DNA from: Pseudomonas gingeri
GTDB lineage: Bacteria > Pseudomonadota > Gammaproteobacteria > Pseudomonadales > Pseudomonadaceae
Direction: 5' to 3'
Length of the DNA stretch: 64,000 nt
NCBI RefSeq assembly: GCF_013386165.1
Contig: NZ_JACAOS010000021.1
Span: 402,833-466,832, forward strand
Made by a program: the position numbers and the translations under genes. Positions 26,782 through 34,994 of the stretch are shown here, piece by piece. The notes below the pieces were generated by a model. That model worked only from the letters and a program-made list of their open reading frames with translations, searched no databases and had not been told where the DNA came from. Numbering within the stretch: the first letter of the stretch is position 1; every line of letters starts with the position of its first letter.

Positions 26782-27729
26782 ATGGAGCGTGAGCACAGAA
26801 CGGCCGGTAGCACCGCGGGTGTTGTCACCCACGTTGTACCGATTGGGGAGTACGGATTCATTAAGGGGGAAGACGGCGAGCAATACTTTTTCCATCTTCA
26901 AGACGTCGAAGGGAGAGCGTCTCTGGCAACGGGACAGAATGTCACGTTCACGCCTACATCTTCCGCCAAAGGCTTAAAGGCAAAGCGTGTGATTCCTGGG
27001 CTTGGCCCGACAACCATCTACGTGGATCCGAACGACTTCGTTTGGTCCAAAGGCGGTCCGCCGAAAGGCATGCGGACGGTGCTCATCACCGGCAAAGGCT
27101 GGAGTAGATCCAGCGACCCCAACGAGGCCCGCCGGCTGCTAATAGAGACGGCCAGGAAATGGGGGGCGAACGCGGTGCTGCAGGCCTCACTGTCCAAGTA
27201 CACCGAAGAAGAAGCCGGCTCGAACTACCGATACACGATGCATCGGTTTGACGCTCAGTTCGCTGTCGTGAAGGCAATCAGAACAACCTCAGACCCTCAG
27301 CTAGTCGCGGACTCAAAAGCGCAGATGCAAGCGTTGCAGGAGTGGTGGAGGCGACGCAACGCACAACCCTTGGAAGATGAAATCAAAAATCAAGGACCTG
27401 CCTATCGCATTGGCAATTGGCTGGGCCGATTCTCGGGCCGCTACCTCAGGTCTGAGGTGATCGCCGTGAGTTGGCTGAAGAACAAAGGTTTGCCAGCCAT
27501 TTTGGCGGCCGTTTTGAAGTGGTCGGCGAGGCTGTTTTTTGTTGGAGTGTTTCTGTATTTCGCGTTTTGGGTTGCGGTCTTGATGATCGGGCTTTTGGCA
27601 CTGGGCAGTATTTGGAGAGATGAGCCAGACGCTGGTGGGGAGGCAGTGCCTTTAGATCCAAACGAGGTTTGCCTTGATCCCTATTCATCTGAAAATCTTA
27701 ATGATCCAAAGTTTTGTCGTGACGAATAG
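26782..27729 (+). CDS. cold-shock-domain protein fused to a DUF3742-like membrane tail
   Basis: The product is 315 residues from the ATG at 26782, chosen because GGAG lies eight bases before it. Residues about 10-65 form a cold-shock-like nucleic-acid-binding domain (GVVTHVVPIGEYGFIKGEDG, then YFFHLQDVEG). Residues 85-170 contain a second alpha/beta domain with ARKWGANAVL, reminiscent of YbjQ-type proteins. The C-terminal 120 residues (YRIGNWLGRFSGRYLR, a membrane helix, then CLDPYSSENLNDPKFC) are clearly paralogous to the next gene, a DUF3742 protein. The combination is unusual. It may tether an RNA- or DNA-binding module to the membrane near the transfer apparatus. Confidence 0.7.
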   Translation: MEREHRTAGSTAGVVTHVVPIGEYGFIKGEDGEQYFFHLQDVEGRASLATGQNVTFTPTSSAKGLKAKRVIPGLGPTTIYVDPNDFVWSKGGPPKGMRTVLITGKGWSRSSDPNEARRLLIETARKWGANAVLQASLSKYTEEEAGSNYRYTMHRFDAQFAVVKAIRTTSDPQLVADSKAQMQALQEWWRRRNAQPLEDEIKNQGPAYRIGNWLGRFSGRYLRSEVIAVSWLKNKGLPAILAAVLKWSARLFFVGVFLYFAFWVAVLMIGLLALGSIWRDEPDAGGEAVPLDPNEVCLDPYSSENLNDPKFCRDE

Positions 27730-28081
27730 GGTTTAATGTCTTTTTGAGTTTCAAGTCGCTTTTCGGATTTTATTATGACCTCTCTGCTGTTGTCACTCTG
27801 TTATTGAACGTCAGTGGTCACATTTTGTTGTTCAAAGAAAGTCGATCTGTCTGGGTCTGGACTGATAGATACGACGTGGGAGCGGAGGCGGGTAAGGTAG
27901 TGCCGTGTGGCCTTTCAAGGTGATACTCGTTCGGCACCCTATCAATTAAAAGGCTAATCCGTCGGCATTTGCCGAAAAGACCTACAGGCGCAATTTTTGA
28001 TCATCTGCAAAGCTGATCTGAACAATCGCACCCACCATTTGGAGTGGGCGAAGAACGGAATTTCAACGCGAGGTCCACAGC
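27730..28081. other. intergenic region between paralogous ICE genes
   Basis: No gene is seen in these 350 bases. A short CGGCATTTGCCG hairpin occurs near 27962-27973. GAGG lies eight bases before the next start. Nothing else is supported. Confidence 0.5.
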
Positions 28082-28441
28082 ATGGTAGCCGAAACGAAGA
28101 ACAAGGGGCTTTTCTATCGTATGGGGCAATGGATTGCCCGGGCGTCTGGCCGCTATTTGAGATTTGAGGAAAAGGCGGCTCGCTGGATGGGGAAGAAAGG
28201 CTCGCCGCCAACAATGAATACTATGATTTTTTTAGTGGTTAGGTTGGCCTTGATTGGAGGCTTCTTGTATTTGGCGTTTTGGATTGCGGTCTTTGTTATA
28301 AGTCTTTTTGTCCTCAAGGAAATGCTAATGGCTGATTTGGATACTGATGAAGATATAGTGGTATTTGATGGTGAAAAGCTATGTCCTGACCCTTATGCTC
28401 CTGAGAACATCAATGACCCAGCCTTTCACCATGACTTATAG
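28082..28441 (+). CDS. DUF3742-family ICE protein
   Basis: A 119-residue protein with the DUF3742 character: YRMGQWIARASGRYLRFEEKAARWM amphipathic start (given here only as the pattern Y-R-x-G-x-W...Y-L-R-x-E), one or two membrane helices (residues about 45-75), and an acidic tail with CPDPYAPENINDPAF. DUF3742 genes usually stand next to traG at the end of the ICE transfer module, which is the case here: traG converges from the other strand with a gap of 10 bases. It is a paralog of the tail of the preceding fusion protein. Role in transfer unknown. Confidence 0.8.
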   Translation: MVAETKNKGLFYRMGQWIARASGRYLRFEEKAARWMGKKGSPPTMNTMIFLVVRLALIGGFLYLAFWIAVFVISLFVLKEMLMADLDTDEDIVVFDGEKLCPDPYAPENINDPAFHHDL

Positions 28442-28451
28442 ATGCCGGTTA

Positions 28452-29975
28452 TTATTTTTTTGGTGAGGTTTTTTTCATTTTGCTCTTTATTTTGCTCGAA
28501 CCATTAGCTCCTTGTTGCTGGGCACCATTGGTACCATCTGACAACCCTCGAAGGGCTGCTCCTGTATTGATTCCAGCCCAAGTTAATGCTGTCATCCAAA
28601 ACGTCGGCAATATAATGAATAACGCCGCCATCACATAATTCAACAGCCAGTCGGCCTGCATGTTGTTCAGGCCCAGGAGGGGGTTCAGATTGGCGTGAGG
28701 GGATGTGAACCCATACAGGGCATCCAAAATGGTGGTGTCGATCCAGCGGGCGAGTTGAAACCAGAAGTCCACAAAGATCATCGCGAACTGCACCATAGAG
28801 ACGGTGACCGCTGCCTTGAGGTCATAGGTGCTGAACATCAGCACCAGCGGTATGCAGATCACCAACGCCATTTTCAGTGCCGCCATCACCATGGGTAGCG
28901 CCTGGCGCACGACATCCATCGCGGGGAAGTACACCATGGCTCCCGCCCCGACCCCAACGGCACCGGTCACACGGCTCATGTCATTGAACATTGAGCCACC
29001 CACTTGCCCGCCGTAGTCGCTGTAAACCTTACCCAGGGACATCCGTTGGTTGGCCGGCGACACCACCTGCCGAATGATCGCGTCGTTCACCTCTTCCTGA
29101 CTCACGAAGTTGGCCCACTGAACAAAGCGTTCCAGCAGGCTGCTGTCGATCTGGGTCAACAACCGAGCCCGTAGCCCCTGGTCACTGTCGGCCCACCACT
29201 GGTTGCAGGTCGGGTAACCGCCGCCATGACTGACCTCGGCCAGTCCCATGTCCCGGACCGGGTCGTAAGGCCACTCGGTCCGCGGGGTCTTGGAGTGGTA
29301 GGTGTCGTAGTACCCGGACTGCTCGTTGAAGTAGCGAGAACCCATCCAGTTGATGTCGTGGGTCTGCTCGTCGCTCAGGGTCGGGCGGCTCATGAACAGC
29401 TTGGCCCGGGCATAGCCGTAGCAGTCGTTGGTGAAGTCCGCGACTTCCTGGGTGAGCACCGTGTCATGCAACCGGGTGGTGTTGACCTGCATGCGCATCT
29501 GCCGAAGGTCCGTGCCACAGGGGATGGCGGCCACCGCCGCACCGGTCACCGCCTTGGACATCGAGTGCACAAACCACCACCACACCGGCACACGGGCACT
29601 CTGATTATTCAGGGAGGTGAAGGAGCGCCCCCACCCGGTGTCCTCAGGCGCAGGCACCTGGTACTGACACTGCTGCGAGCGCGTGTCGTCAAACTGCAGG
29701 GTGGTGAGGTTGAGTTCAATGAAGGGCACCCCCGCAAACATGATCACGGCCGTGGCCAGCCAGAGACGGCTCTCGATACGTGTGCTGGCCAAGAGGCCTT
29801 TGTTGCCCTCATCGGCGCCTTCGTCACGGGCCTTGAGCCACTCTTGAAGCAGGATCGCAAAGATTGGCAAGGCAAAGAGCCCTGAGTCCATCAGCACATC
29901 CCAGATGCCGTTACCGACCAGCCAACCCACCAGGGTCAGGTAGTACTCCAGATAATCGTTGGTGTAGAGCGTCAT
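28452..29975 (-). CDS. traG: conjugal transfer TraG-like membrane protein
   Basis: The 507-residue protein has the TraG N-terminal-like architecture of ICE transfer systems: membrane helices near residues 15-45 and 70-95, a periplasmic middle region with conserved cysteines (CQYQVP, NDCYGYAR, CNQWW), then four or five membrane helices between about 345 and 480. In F-type systems TraG works in mating-pair stabilisation and entry exclusion. The ICE version is short and lacks the long periplasmic tail. It is last in a five-gene minus-strand run (33093 to 28452) with overlaps or gaps of a few bases, so it is part of one operon. Confidence 0.88.
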   Translation of the reverse strand: MTLYTNDYLEYYLTLVGWLVGNGIWDVLMDSGLFALPIFAILLQEWLKARDEGADEGNKGLLASTRIESRLWLATAVIMFAGVPFIELNLTTLQFDDTRSQQCQYQVPAPEDTGWGRSFTSLNNQSARVPVWWWFVHSMSKAVTGAAVAAIPCGTDLRQMRMQVNTTRLHDTVLTQEVADFTNDCYGYARAKLFMSRPTLSDEQTHDINWMGSRYFNEQSGYYDTYHSKTPRTEWPYDPVRDMGLAEVSHGGGYPTCNQWWADSDQGLRARLLTQIDSSLLERFVQWANFVSQEEVNDAIIRQVVSPANQRMSLGKVYSDYGGQVGGSMFNDMSRVTGAVGVGAGAMVYFPAMDVVRQALPMVMAALKMALVICIPLVLMFSTYDLKAAVTVSMVQFAMIFVDFWFQLARWIDTTILDALYGFTSPHANLNPLLGLNNMQADWLLNYVMAALFIILPTFWMTALTWAGINTGAALRGLSDGTNGAQQQGANGSSKIKSKMKKTSPKK

Positions 29976-29976
29976 G

Positions 29977-30321
29977 TCAGCCTCCTAGCTGGCTGTGGGC
30001 ACGGGACAATTCCATCAGCACAAAGGCCAGCCCCACCGCGATCTCGGCCCTGCGCAGCCCTGGGCGAGCCTCGGGGTCCCGGCTGATCAGCCGGGCTCGA
30101 CAGCACAGCCACCCCCACAGCACGAGGCTGTAGAGTGCCACCCGCCAGACCAGGAAGTACCCATAGGACTCGGCGCGCCAGGCCTGCCAGGCGGGCAGGC
30201 TGTGCATCAGGTAAATGCCCCCCAGGTTGAACAGCGCTGCCACGATGACCACCAACAGCGCCACGGCGACAGGCCACCAAACGCCTGCACCACGAAATCG
30301 GAACGGTTTGTTTGGGTTCAT
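29977..30321 (-). CDS. small inner-membrane protein of the ICE transfer operon
   Basis: The 114-residue product has two strongly hydrophobic helices (VWWPVAVALLVVIVAALFNL and FLVWRVALYSLVLWGWLCC), so it is an inner-membrane protein. It overlaps the upstream PFL_4711-family gene by four bases (30318-30321) and ends one base before traG starts. Small membrane proteins occupy the same slot in other ICEs of this type. Precise role unknown, presumably assembly or stabilisation of the transfer channel. Confidence 0.8.
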   Translation of the reverse strand: MNPNKPFRFRGAGVWWPVAVALLVVIVAALFNLGGIYLMHSLPAWQAWRAESYGYFLVWRVALYSLVLWGWLCCRARLISRDPEARPGLRRAEIAVGLAFVLMELSRAHSQLGG

Positions 30322-31718
30322 GGTTGGGAGCTCCGGGTGCGGCGACTGGTGGTGTCCTTCTCGGCCTGCTCGAGGCGGTTGGTTTCCGGGTCGCCTTCGT
30401 AGATGGTGCGCGAGTTGTCCTTGCGCTCGGTGTGGCGCGCGATGATGGCGGCGGGGGCATTGCTGGTGAGCGAACGACGCAGTTCCAGCTCGGTGCGCAG
30501 GTTGGTGATTTCCTGTTGCAGGGATTCACGTTCCTGGTTGACGGCGGTGGTGGCGATCTCGTTGGCGGCGACGTTGGGTTCTTTCTTACCGGCCAGCAGG
30601 GTGCGCTGCAGCAACAGGGCTTTTTCCAGGATGCTGGTCACGGCGATCTCAGAGGCCAGGCGCTGGGCCAGCAGCTCCTGGTCGGGCTCATCACGCAAGG
30701 CGGTGATCACGCCCCGGGTAATGGGCATGGAGCTGCTGCCCGCGGCCGACAAGTTGTCATGGTTGGGCGGCTTGCTCCCCGTGATCAGGTCTTGCAGCGC
30801 CTGGAGCTTGCCCTCGTATTCTTCCTGAATCAGCGGCGTGAGGCCGACACCGGCGGTGGCACTGCTCTTGGTGCAGTTTTCACAGGTCTGTTGTTCCACC
30901 TCGCCCAGCACCCGGTTGGCGAAGGCTGCCGCTTCGTCCGGGGAGCGCCAGGTGCCGCACAGCATGCCGTCGTTGCAGTCGACGGGCGCAATGCTCGACG
31001 TCTCGGTGGCGCTGCGCCCATTGAGGAGGTTGTAGCCGGCCTTGGTCACGGTGCTGACCACCCGAATGGGAGGCTGGCCCCGGCCACCGGCTTTGTCACC
31101 GCCCACCCAGGGAACACCGGTGTTGCCCTTGTCCGACTCGGCCTGGGCGGTCACTGCAACGGCATCGCGGTTCTGGCCGATGGCTTCCTTGAGGGCCTGA
31201 CCTTCGGCCAGCGACCCCCAGCCGCTCTGGTTGCCGGCCACGGTGATCATGCGCTCGGCCATGGCGCGGCACGTCGCCTTGGACCGGTCGAAGTCCAAGC
31301 GCGCTTGCAGAATGCCGTTGGTGAGCAGGTTGTACAGGGCCGGGTCCGCCCGCTGAATGATCAATGCCGGCAGCGAAGCGACCGCCCCGGTGGCGTTCTG
31401 AATCAGGCTGCCCATGATGCTCTGAAAGCCATCGGTGAGCCCATTGAGCTGATTGTGCAGGGTGGTGGACAGGTCCATGTTGCCGCACATGAGGTTGCTG
31501 TTCCAACCCACGCCCACACCGATGCTGCGCATGTTGCCGGCACGGCCCATGGACACGGCACTGCCACCACCGATGTGGTACAGCACCGCATCACCGATCA
31601 CGTTGCCGGAGCTGCTGAGGCTGGGGGAGGCCGCGAAGGCGAGGGGGCTTGAGAGGGCGGTGAGCAGGGCCAGCCAGGGGCGGGCGCCGGGCCGGTGAAA
31701 AACTGACATCCAAGTCAT
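30318..31718 (-). CDS. integrating conjugative element protein, PFL_4711 family
   Basis: The protein is 466 residues from the ATG at 31718, which has GGAGCC before it; the open frame runs on upstream but inside the preceding gene. It begins with a signal peptide ending near LAFA. The periplasmic body includes MGRAGNMRSIGVGVGWNSN, a CENC pair near residue 200, and a C-terminal coiled-coil region (ERESLQQEITNLRTELELRR). This matches the TIGR03755 (PFL_4711) ICE family, a probable counterpart of F-type TraH in pilus assembly. It lies between the PFL_4710 gene and the small membrane protein, the canonical order. Confidence 0.87.
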   Translation of the reverse strand: MTWMSVFHRPGARPWLALLTALSSPLAFAASPSLSSSGNVIGDAVLYHIGGGSAVSMGRAGNMRSIGVGVGWNSNLMCGNMDLSTTLHNQLNGLTDGFQSIMGSLIQNATGAVASLPALIIQRADPALYNLLTNGILQARLDFDRSKATCRAMAERMITVAGNQSGWGSLAEGQALKEAIGQNRDAVAVTAQAESDKGNTGVPWVGGDKAGGRGQPPIRVVSTVTKAGYNLLNGRSATETSSIAPVDCNDGMLCGTWRSPDEAAAFANRVLGEVEQQTCENCTKSSATAGVGLTPLIQEEYEGKLQALQDLITGSKPPNHDNLSAAGSSSMPITRGVITALRDEPDQELLAQRLASEIAVTSILEKALLLQRTLLAGKKEPNVAANEIATTAVNQERESLQQEITNLRTELELRRSLTSNAPAAIIARHTERKDNSRTIYEGDPETNRLEQAEKDTTSRRTRSSQP

Positions 31719-31744
31719 GGTAAGGCTCCGTTGTGAGGGTGGGA

Positions 31745-32692
31745 TCAGTGAGGACCGGTGCTGCCGAGAAAGGTCTGTCCTTCTCGTTTGCAGCAGGTGT
31801 AGGGACGCCACAGCGACCAGGCGTAAGCGCCATCCATGGCCTGGACGCGCGGGCCGGGGTCTGGAAAGACCGAGCAGGAAGGGCTGGGTACCGGTGCCAG
31901 TGATTGCCACTTGCCCGTCAGGGGATCGGATTCGCGCAATTCCCCCGCCGGCCAGTAACCCGGGCTGGGCAGCGCCAGGAGCGGCCGGTACACATGCACC
32001 TGGCCCGGTCGGGTCACGATGTCCCCGGCGCGCTGGGCCATCACGGCCGAGGCCTTGTGGTCGTCGGGCTGGTGCAGAAAACCGCTGCGTGGGTACACGC
32101 TGCCCCACAGGTTCAGCGACAACCGGCTGCCGATCTCACGCAGGCCTGGGATCAAGGACTGCGGGAACACGCTTTCCGGAATGCCGTGGCGCCAACCGAG
32201 CGGGTCCAGGGTGCTGAGAAAGTTCGGGGTGTAGGGCGTTCCTGCCCCCGCGCAGGTGTAACCCGAACCGCTGGCAAAGGCATTGAACGCCGCGATGCCC
32301 GGGTGACCGATCACATCGACGTTCTTGAAGACCGAGAGGTTGTTCTCGTGGGTGTTGTTGGTCGTGCCACTGCCACCGCCCTGGGCTGTCGGGTTGACCG
32401 GGCTCAGCAACCTGACTTCCGTCCAGGGATTTTCGCCGGTGACGGAATAACTGGAGACCACGGCATCGGGCACGTAATGCCGGACCTTGGCCGAGGTGTT
32501 GACGTCGCAGCCGAAGGTGGTGCACCGCAGCCAATAGCACACCCCCACGACCTGGTAGTCCAGGCAGTCTGGGGAGGAGACCGTGGGCACGATGGTGGCG
32601 GTGTTCAGGGCAAGGCTCAGGGCTGAATAGGGAAGGGCCAGGACGGCCAGTCCCCAAGCGGTCACACGCGAGCGGACGACACGACGGCTCAT
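31745..32692 (-). CDS. integrating conjugative element protein, PFL_4710 family (TraU-like)
   Basis: A 315-residue exported protein with a signal peptide (about residues 1-28) and a cysteine-rich N-terminal segment (CLDYQVVGVCYWLRC, then GCDV) typical of TraU-like proteins, which work in the periplasm in DNA transfer. Further cysteines near the C-terminus (YTCCKREG) suggest disulfides. Matches TIGR03756. It overlaps the PFL_4709 gene by four bases (ATGA) and precedes PFL_4711 by 26 bases, the standard operon order. Confidence 0.87.
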   Translation of the reverse strand: MSRRVVRSRVTAWGLAVLALPYSALSLALNTATIVPTVSSPDCLDYQVVGVCYWLRCTTFGCDVNTSAKVRHYVPDAVVSSYSVTGENPWTEVRLLSPVNPTAQGGGSGTTNNTHENNLSVFKNVDVIGHPGIAAFNAFASGSGYTCAGAGTPYTPNFLSTLDPLGWRHGIPESVFPQSLIPGLREIGSRLSLNLWGSVYPRSGFLHQPDDHKASAVMAQRAGDIVTRPGQVHVYRPLLALPSPGYWPAGELRESDPLTGKWQSLAPVPSPSCSVFPDPGPRVQAMDGAYAWSLWRPYTCCKREGQTFLGSTGPH

Positions 32693-33093
32693 GGCTGCGC
32701 CCTCCTGAACTGCTCGATCTTCGCCAGCGCACGTTCAACGTTCGGGTCGCCGTAGACGACGTAGTGCTGATCAACCACCACGGCCGGCATCTTGGTGATG
32801 CCCAGGCGCCAGGCATCCACCACGTCCTGGTGCGCCTGGCTGATCTCGGCCGCGGCCTCGGTGGTCATGTTGGCTTGAAAGAGGGCCTGTGCTTGAGCGG
32901 GGTCTGCCGGCAGTCCCTGGGACAGCGCCACTTCCAGGTGATCAAGGCGATCCAGGTGAGTCACACGAATGTCCTCGGCCACCTCAACAGGGTGAGCCGA
33001 GTCGGTGATGACCCAGGCGCTGGCGAAACCAGCGGGGGGAACGATCAGCAGGGCAGCAAAGCCAAGTGACCGAGGGGAGGGCAATAGCATCAT
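32689..33093 (-). CDS. integrating conjugative element protein, PFL_4709 family
   Basis: The protein is 134 residues from the ATG at 33093, with GGAGACTTCTC directly before it; the longer open frame has no signal peptide and was rejected. A signal peptide (LGFAALLIVPPAGFA) is followed by a compact domain ending in MPAVVVDQHYVVYGDP, a thioredoxin-like pattern of the TrbC/TraW type. Matches TIGR03757. It is now the first gene of the transfer operon. In intact ICEs the VirB4-like ATPase and other genes lie upstream, so the module is cut off here. Confidence 0.85.
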   Translation of the reverse strand: MMLLPSPRSLGFAALLIVPPAGFASAWVITDSAHPVEVAEDIRVTHLDRLDHLEVALSQGLPADPAQAQALFQANMTTEAAAEISQAHQDVVDAWRLGITKMPAVVVDQHYVVYGDPNVERALAKIEQFRRAQP

Positions 33094-33737
33094 GAGAAGT
33101 CTCCGGGTAACAGAAACCCGAATCCTGCTCAAAATGCGGAGCGATCGCAGCCATGAAACTGGTTTACGTGCGACAGGTTTTTTTTGAGACTCATCGGAGG
33201 TGACCGGGCAAGGGCATCGAACTTGACTCGTGTGCCTCGTGACCATGGACGGCCGAAGCGGGCTTGATCAAGATCAAATTTCATAGTTTCGTGCTGATCC
33301 AGCCGTGTTCATTGAAGAGCTTCAACCTTTCTAATAAGCCGCCGATATGCCTTATTGTTAATCGCTTTTATATGGAAACCGTAAAATGATAGTCATCGAT
33401 ACGAAGGTAATTGCAGCATTCCGTGTGTTGCCAGAAAGTCAGCCGGATGAAAATGCATTTGACCGCGTCCCGGTCTAGTTGGAGCATTGCGACATTGAAG
33501 AGATTGATAAGATTGTGAGAGGAGCTTGGGCTATTTGATGCGAGCTCACCTGGAAATAAGCATTGCGTTTACACCCTGGTAGAGCCTAAGTAAAGCTTAG
33601 GCTAGATGCGCCTTGAGAATTTCGGGATGCTTGTAGGGATATATGTTGATAGAGGCTAACACATCAGCGCCCCGAAAGGGGCGAGCTATTGCGGCTACCA
33701 TTTCTTCAATTCGAAAAGTCTTTAAAGTGGAGTAGCG
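33094..33737. other. boundary region at the truncated transfer module
   Basis: Instead of the remaining transfer genes this 640-base stretch holds AT-rich unrelated sequence. A short frame from 33386 (MIVIDTKVIAAFRV) resembles the first strand of PIN-domain toxins but stops after about 30 codons, so it could at most be a remnant. No promoter or repeat is clear. The change in composition suggests that the junction of the ICE block with other DNA lies close to 33.1-33.3 kb. Confidence 0.45.
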
Positions 33738-34505
33738 ATGATAAAATCGGAAGATACTACTGCGGGGCCACCGCTGAGATATAGAACGATCATGATTGAT
33801 GCAGCCGCTCAATGGATAGGTTGGTTGGAAGACTACCCGGGCTGGAAGGAGTGGAAACGTGCCCGATTAAGCCGCATCCTCTATGATGACGACTTGTCGC
33901 CAGATGCTGACGAAGAGGGGCAAAACGCATTTGTTTTTTCTGAGGTCGTAGAGCGGCAACATGCGGTGGTTCTCCAATACCTGTGCCTACAGCAAACAAT
34001 TGCCGCTCTCAAAGAATGTGAGTACTATTTCCGAAGGTTTCCTTTTTACGGTTTGCCTATCACACACTCCGATCACATTACAAATATTTGTGAAATGTAT
34101 TTTGGACGTTTCTATGAGTTTAGGGAGCGCCTTAAGAAATATCTTAACGTGCTAACCGTGGCGGCCCCTACACATCGAATTGATATTGGAAAATTTATAA
34201 AGCTCTTCGATAAGGAATTTGATGGCGAATTGAGAGCTCGGCACTCGGTACATCACCATGAGCGATTTGAGGATCAGGCTATAGATCGCGTACTCATCGC
34301 ACATATCGCCTCGACTGTCCGATCCGAAGATGGGTGGAAAGCGGAGCGCCAGGCGGCCTACCGAAAAGTGACACGAGAGTGGGCCGCTCGTGTCCGTAAT
34401 CGCGGATCCAAGTTGGATGAATTCATGGAGGTCGCTGCTCAGTTGACCCTCAGTAGCTGTCACTTTCTCTCGGCCCTAGGCCCTCCTGATGGCTCGAACT
34501 CTTGA
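33738..34505 (+). CDS. hypothetical helical protein with a HEPN-like motif
   Basis: The 255-residue protein is predicted mostly helical. Near residue 170 it contains RHSVHH, which fits the R-(N/D/H)-x3-H motif of HEPN ribonucleases, inside a helix (ELRARHSVHHHERFED). The rest (CEYYFRRFPFYGLP, FYEFRERLKKYLN) resembles uncharacterised HEPN-like proteins. The motif match is modest and no antitoxin neighbour is present, so it may be a toxin, an effector or unrelated. An in-frame ATG at 33792 is an alternative start. Confidence 0.55.
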   Translation: MIKSEDTTAGPPLRYRTIMIDAAAQWIGWLEDYPGWKEWKRARLSRILYDDDLSPDADEEGQNAFVFSEVVERQHAVVLQYLCLQQTIAALKECEYYFRRFPFYGLPITHSDHITNICEMYFGRFYEFRERLKKYLNVLTVAAPTHRIDIGKFIKLFDKEFDGELRARHSVHHHERFEDQAIDRVLIAHIASTVRSEDGWKAERQAAYRKVTREWAARVRNRGSKLDEFMEVAAQLTLSSCHFLSALGPPDGSNS

Positions 34506-34994
34506 TTGTCCTCAGCAAAGGAAATGCGAGAGCCAAGATGTAAGGTCCATACTTATGAAAGTCGCCGGGGGGGGGGGCTGAGCGTTTATCAAGGGGGAAG
34601 GGGCGGATAATCGCGACATCATGCTAGCGGTAGGTTTATCAACTTATTGAGATTTCAACGTCGAAATCGAAAGTACTGTTTGTGTTGTTTTCAAATGTTT
34701 GGCCTTGAAAAATATTTACCGAGTTGCACTAAGTCTGGCTATGAAGAAAGCGCCGTGTTATACATATAATTCGCTGATCAATCAGTATCGAGAAGCATAA
34801 AAATTTCCTTGCGTTGAGGGCTATTACGATGGGTTTAGGCTCACCAGCATCCCGGACGAATGGCAAAACCACGGCCACAGAGGGACTGCGTCCAACGTTT
34901 AAGGGAGGCCTCGCTCGGGTATCAGAGTCGATTTAGTTAATCGAATAATAAAATTGGTACTGCTCACTCACAAAATTTCCTGCTTAGGGGTTGT
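34506..34994. other. AT-rich intergenic region with an 11-G tract
   Basis: No gene is visible in these 490 bases. A run of eleven G lies at 34567-34577, long enough to slip during replication, but it lies in no open reading frame that I would call. The last 100 bases are AT-rich and presumably hold the promoter of the next gene; AGGGG precedes its ATG. Confidence 0.5.

Noticed and set aside
29226..29885. 219-codon plus-strand frame opposite traG
   Set aside because: Antisense to a clear transfer gene with membrane helices and conserved cysteines.
30312..31652. 446-codon plus-strand frame opposite the PFL_4711-family gene
   Set aside because: The minus-strand gene has a signal peptide, family match and operon position; the plus frame has only low-complexity Gly/Ala/Val content.
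33386..33478. start of a PIN-domain toxin (MIVIDTKVIAA)
   Set aside because: Only about 30 codons are open, the conserved Asn after Asp-Thr is Lys, and no antitoxin is present; at most a remnant.
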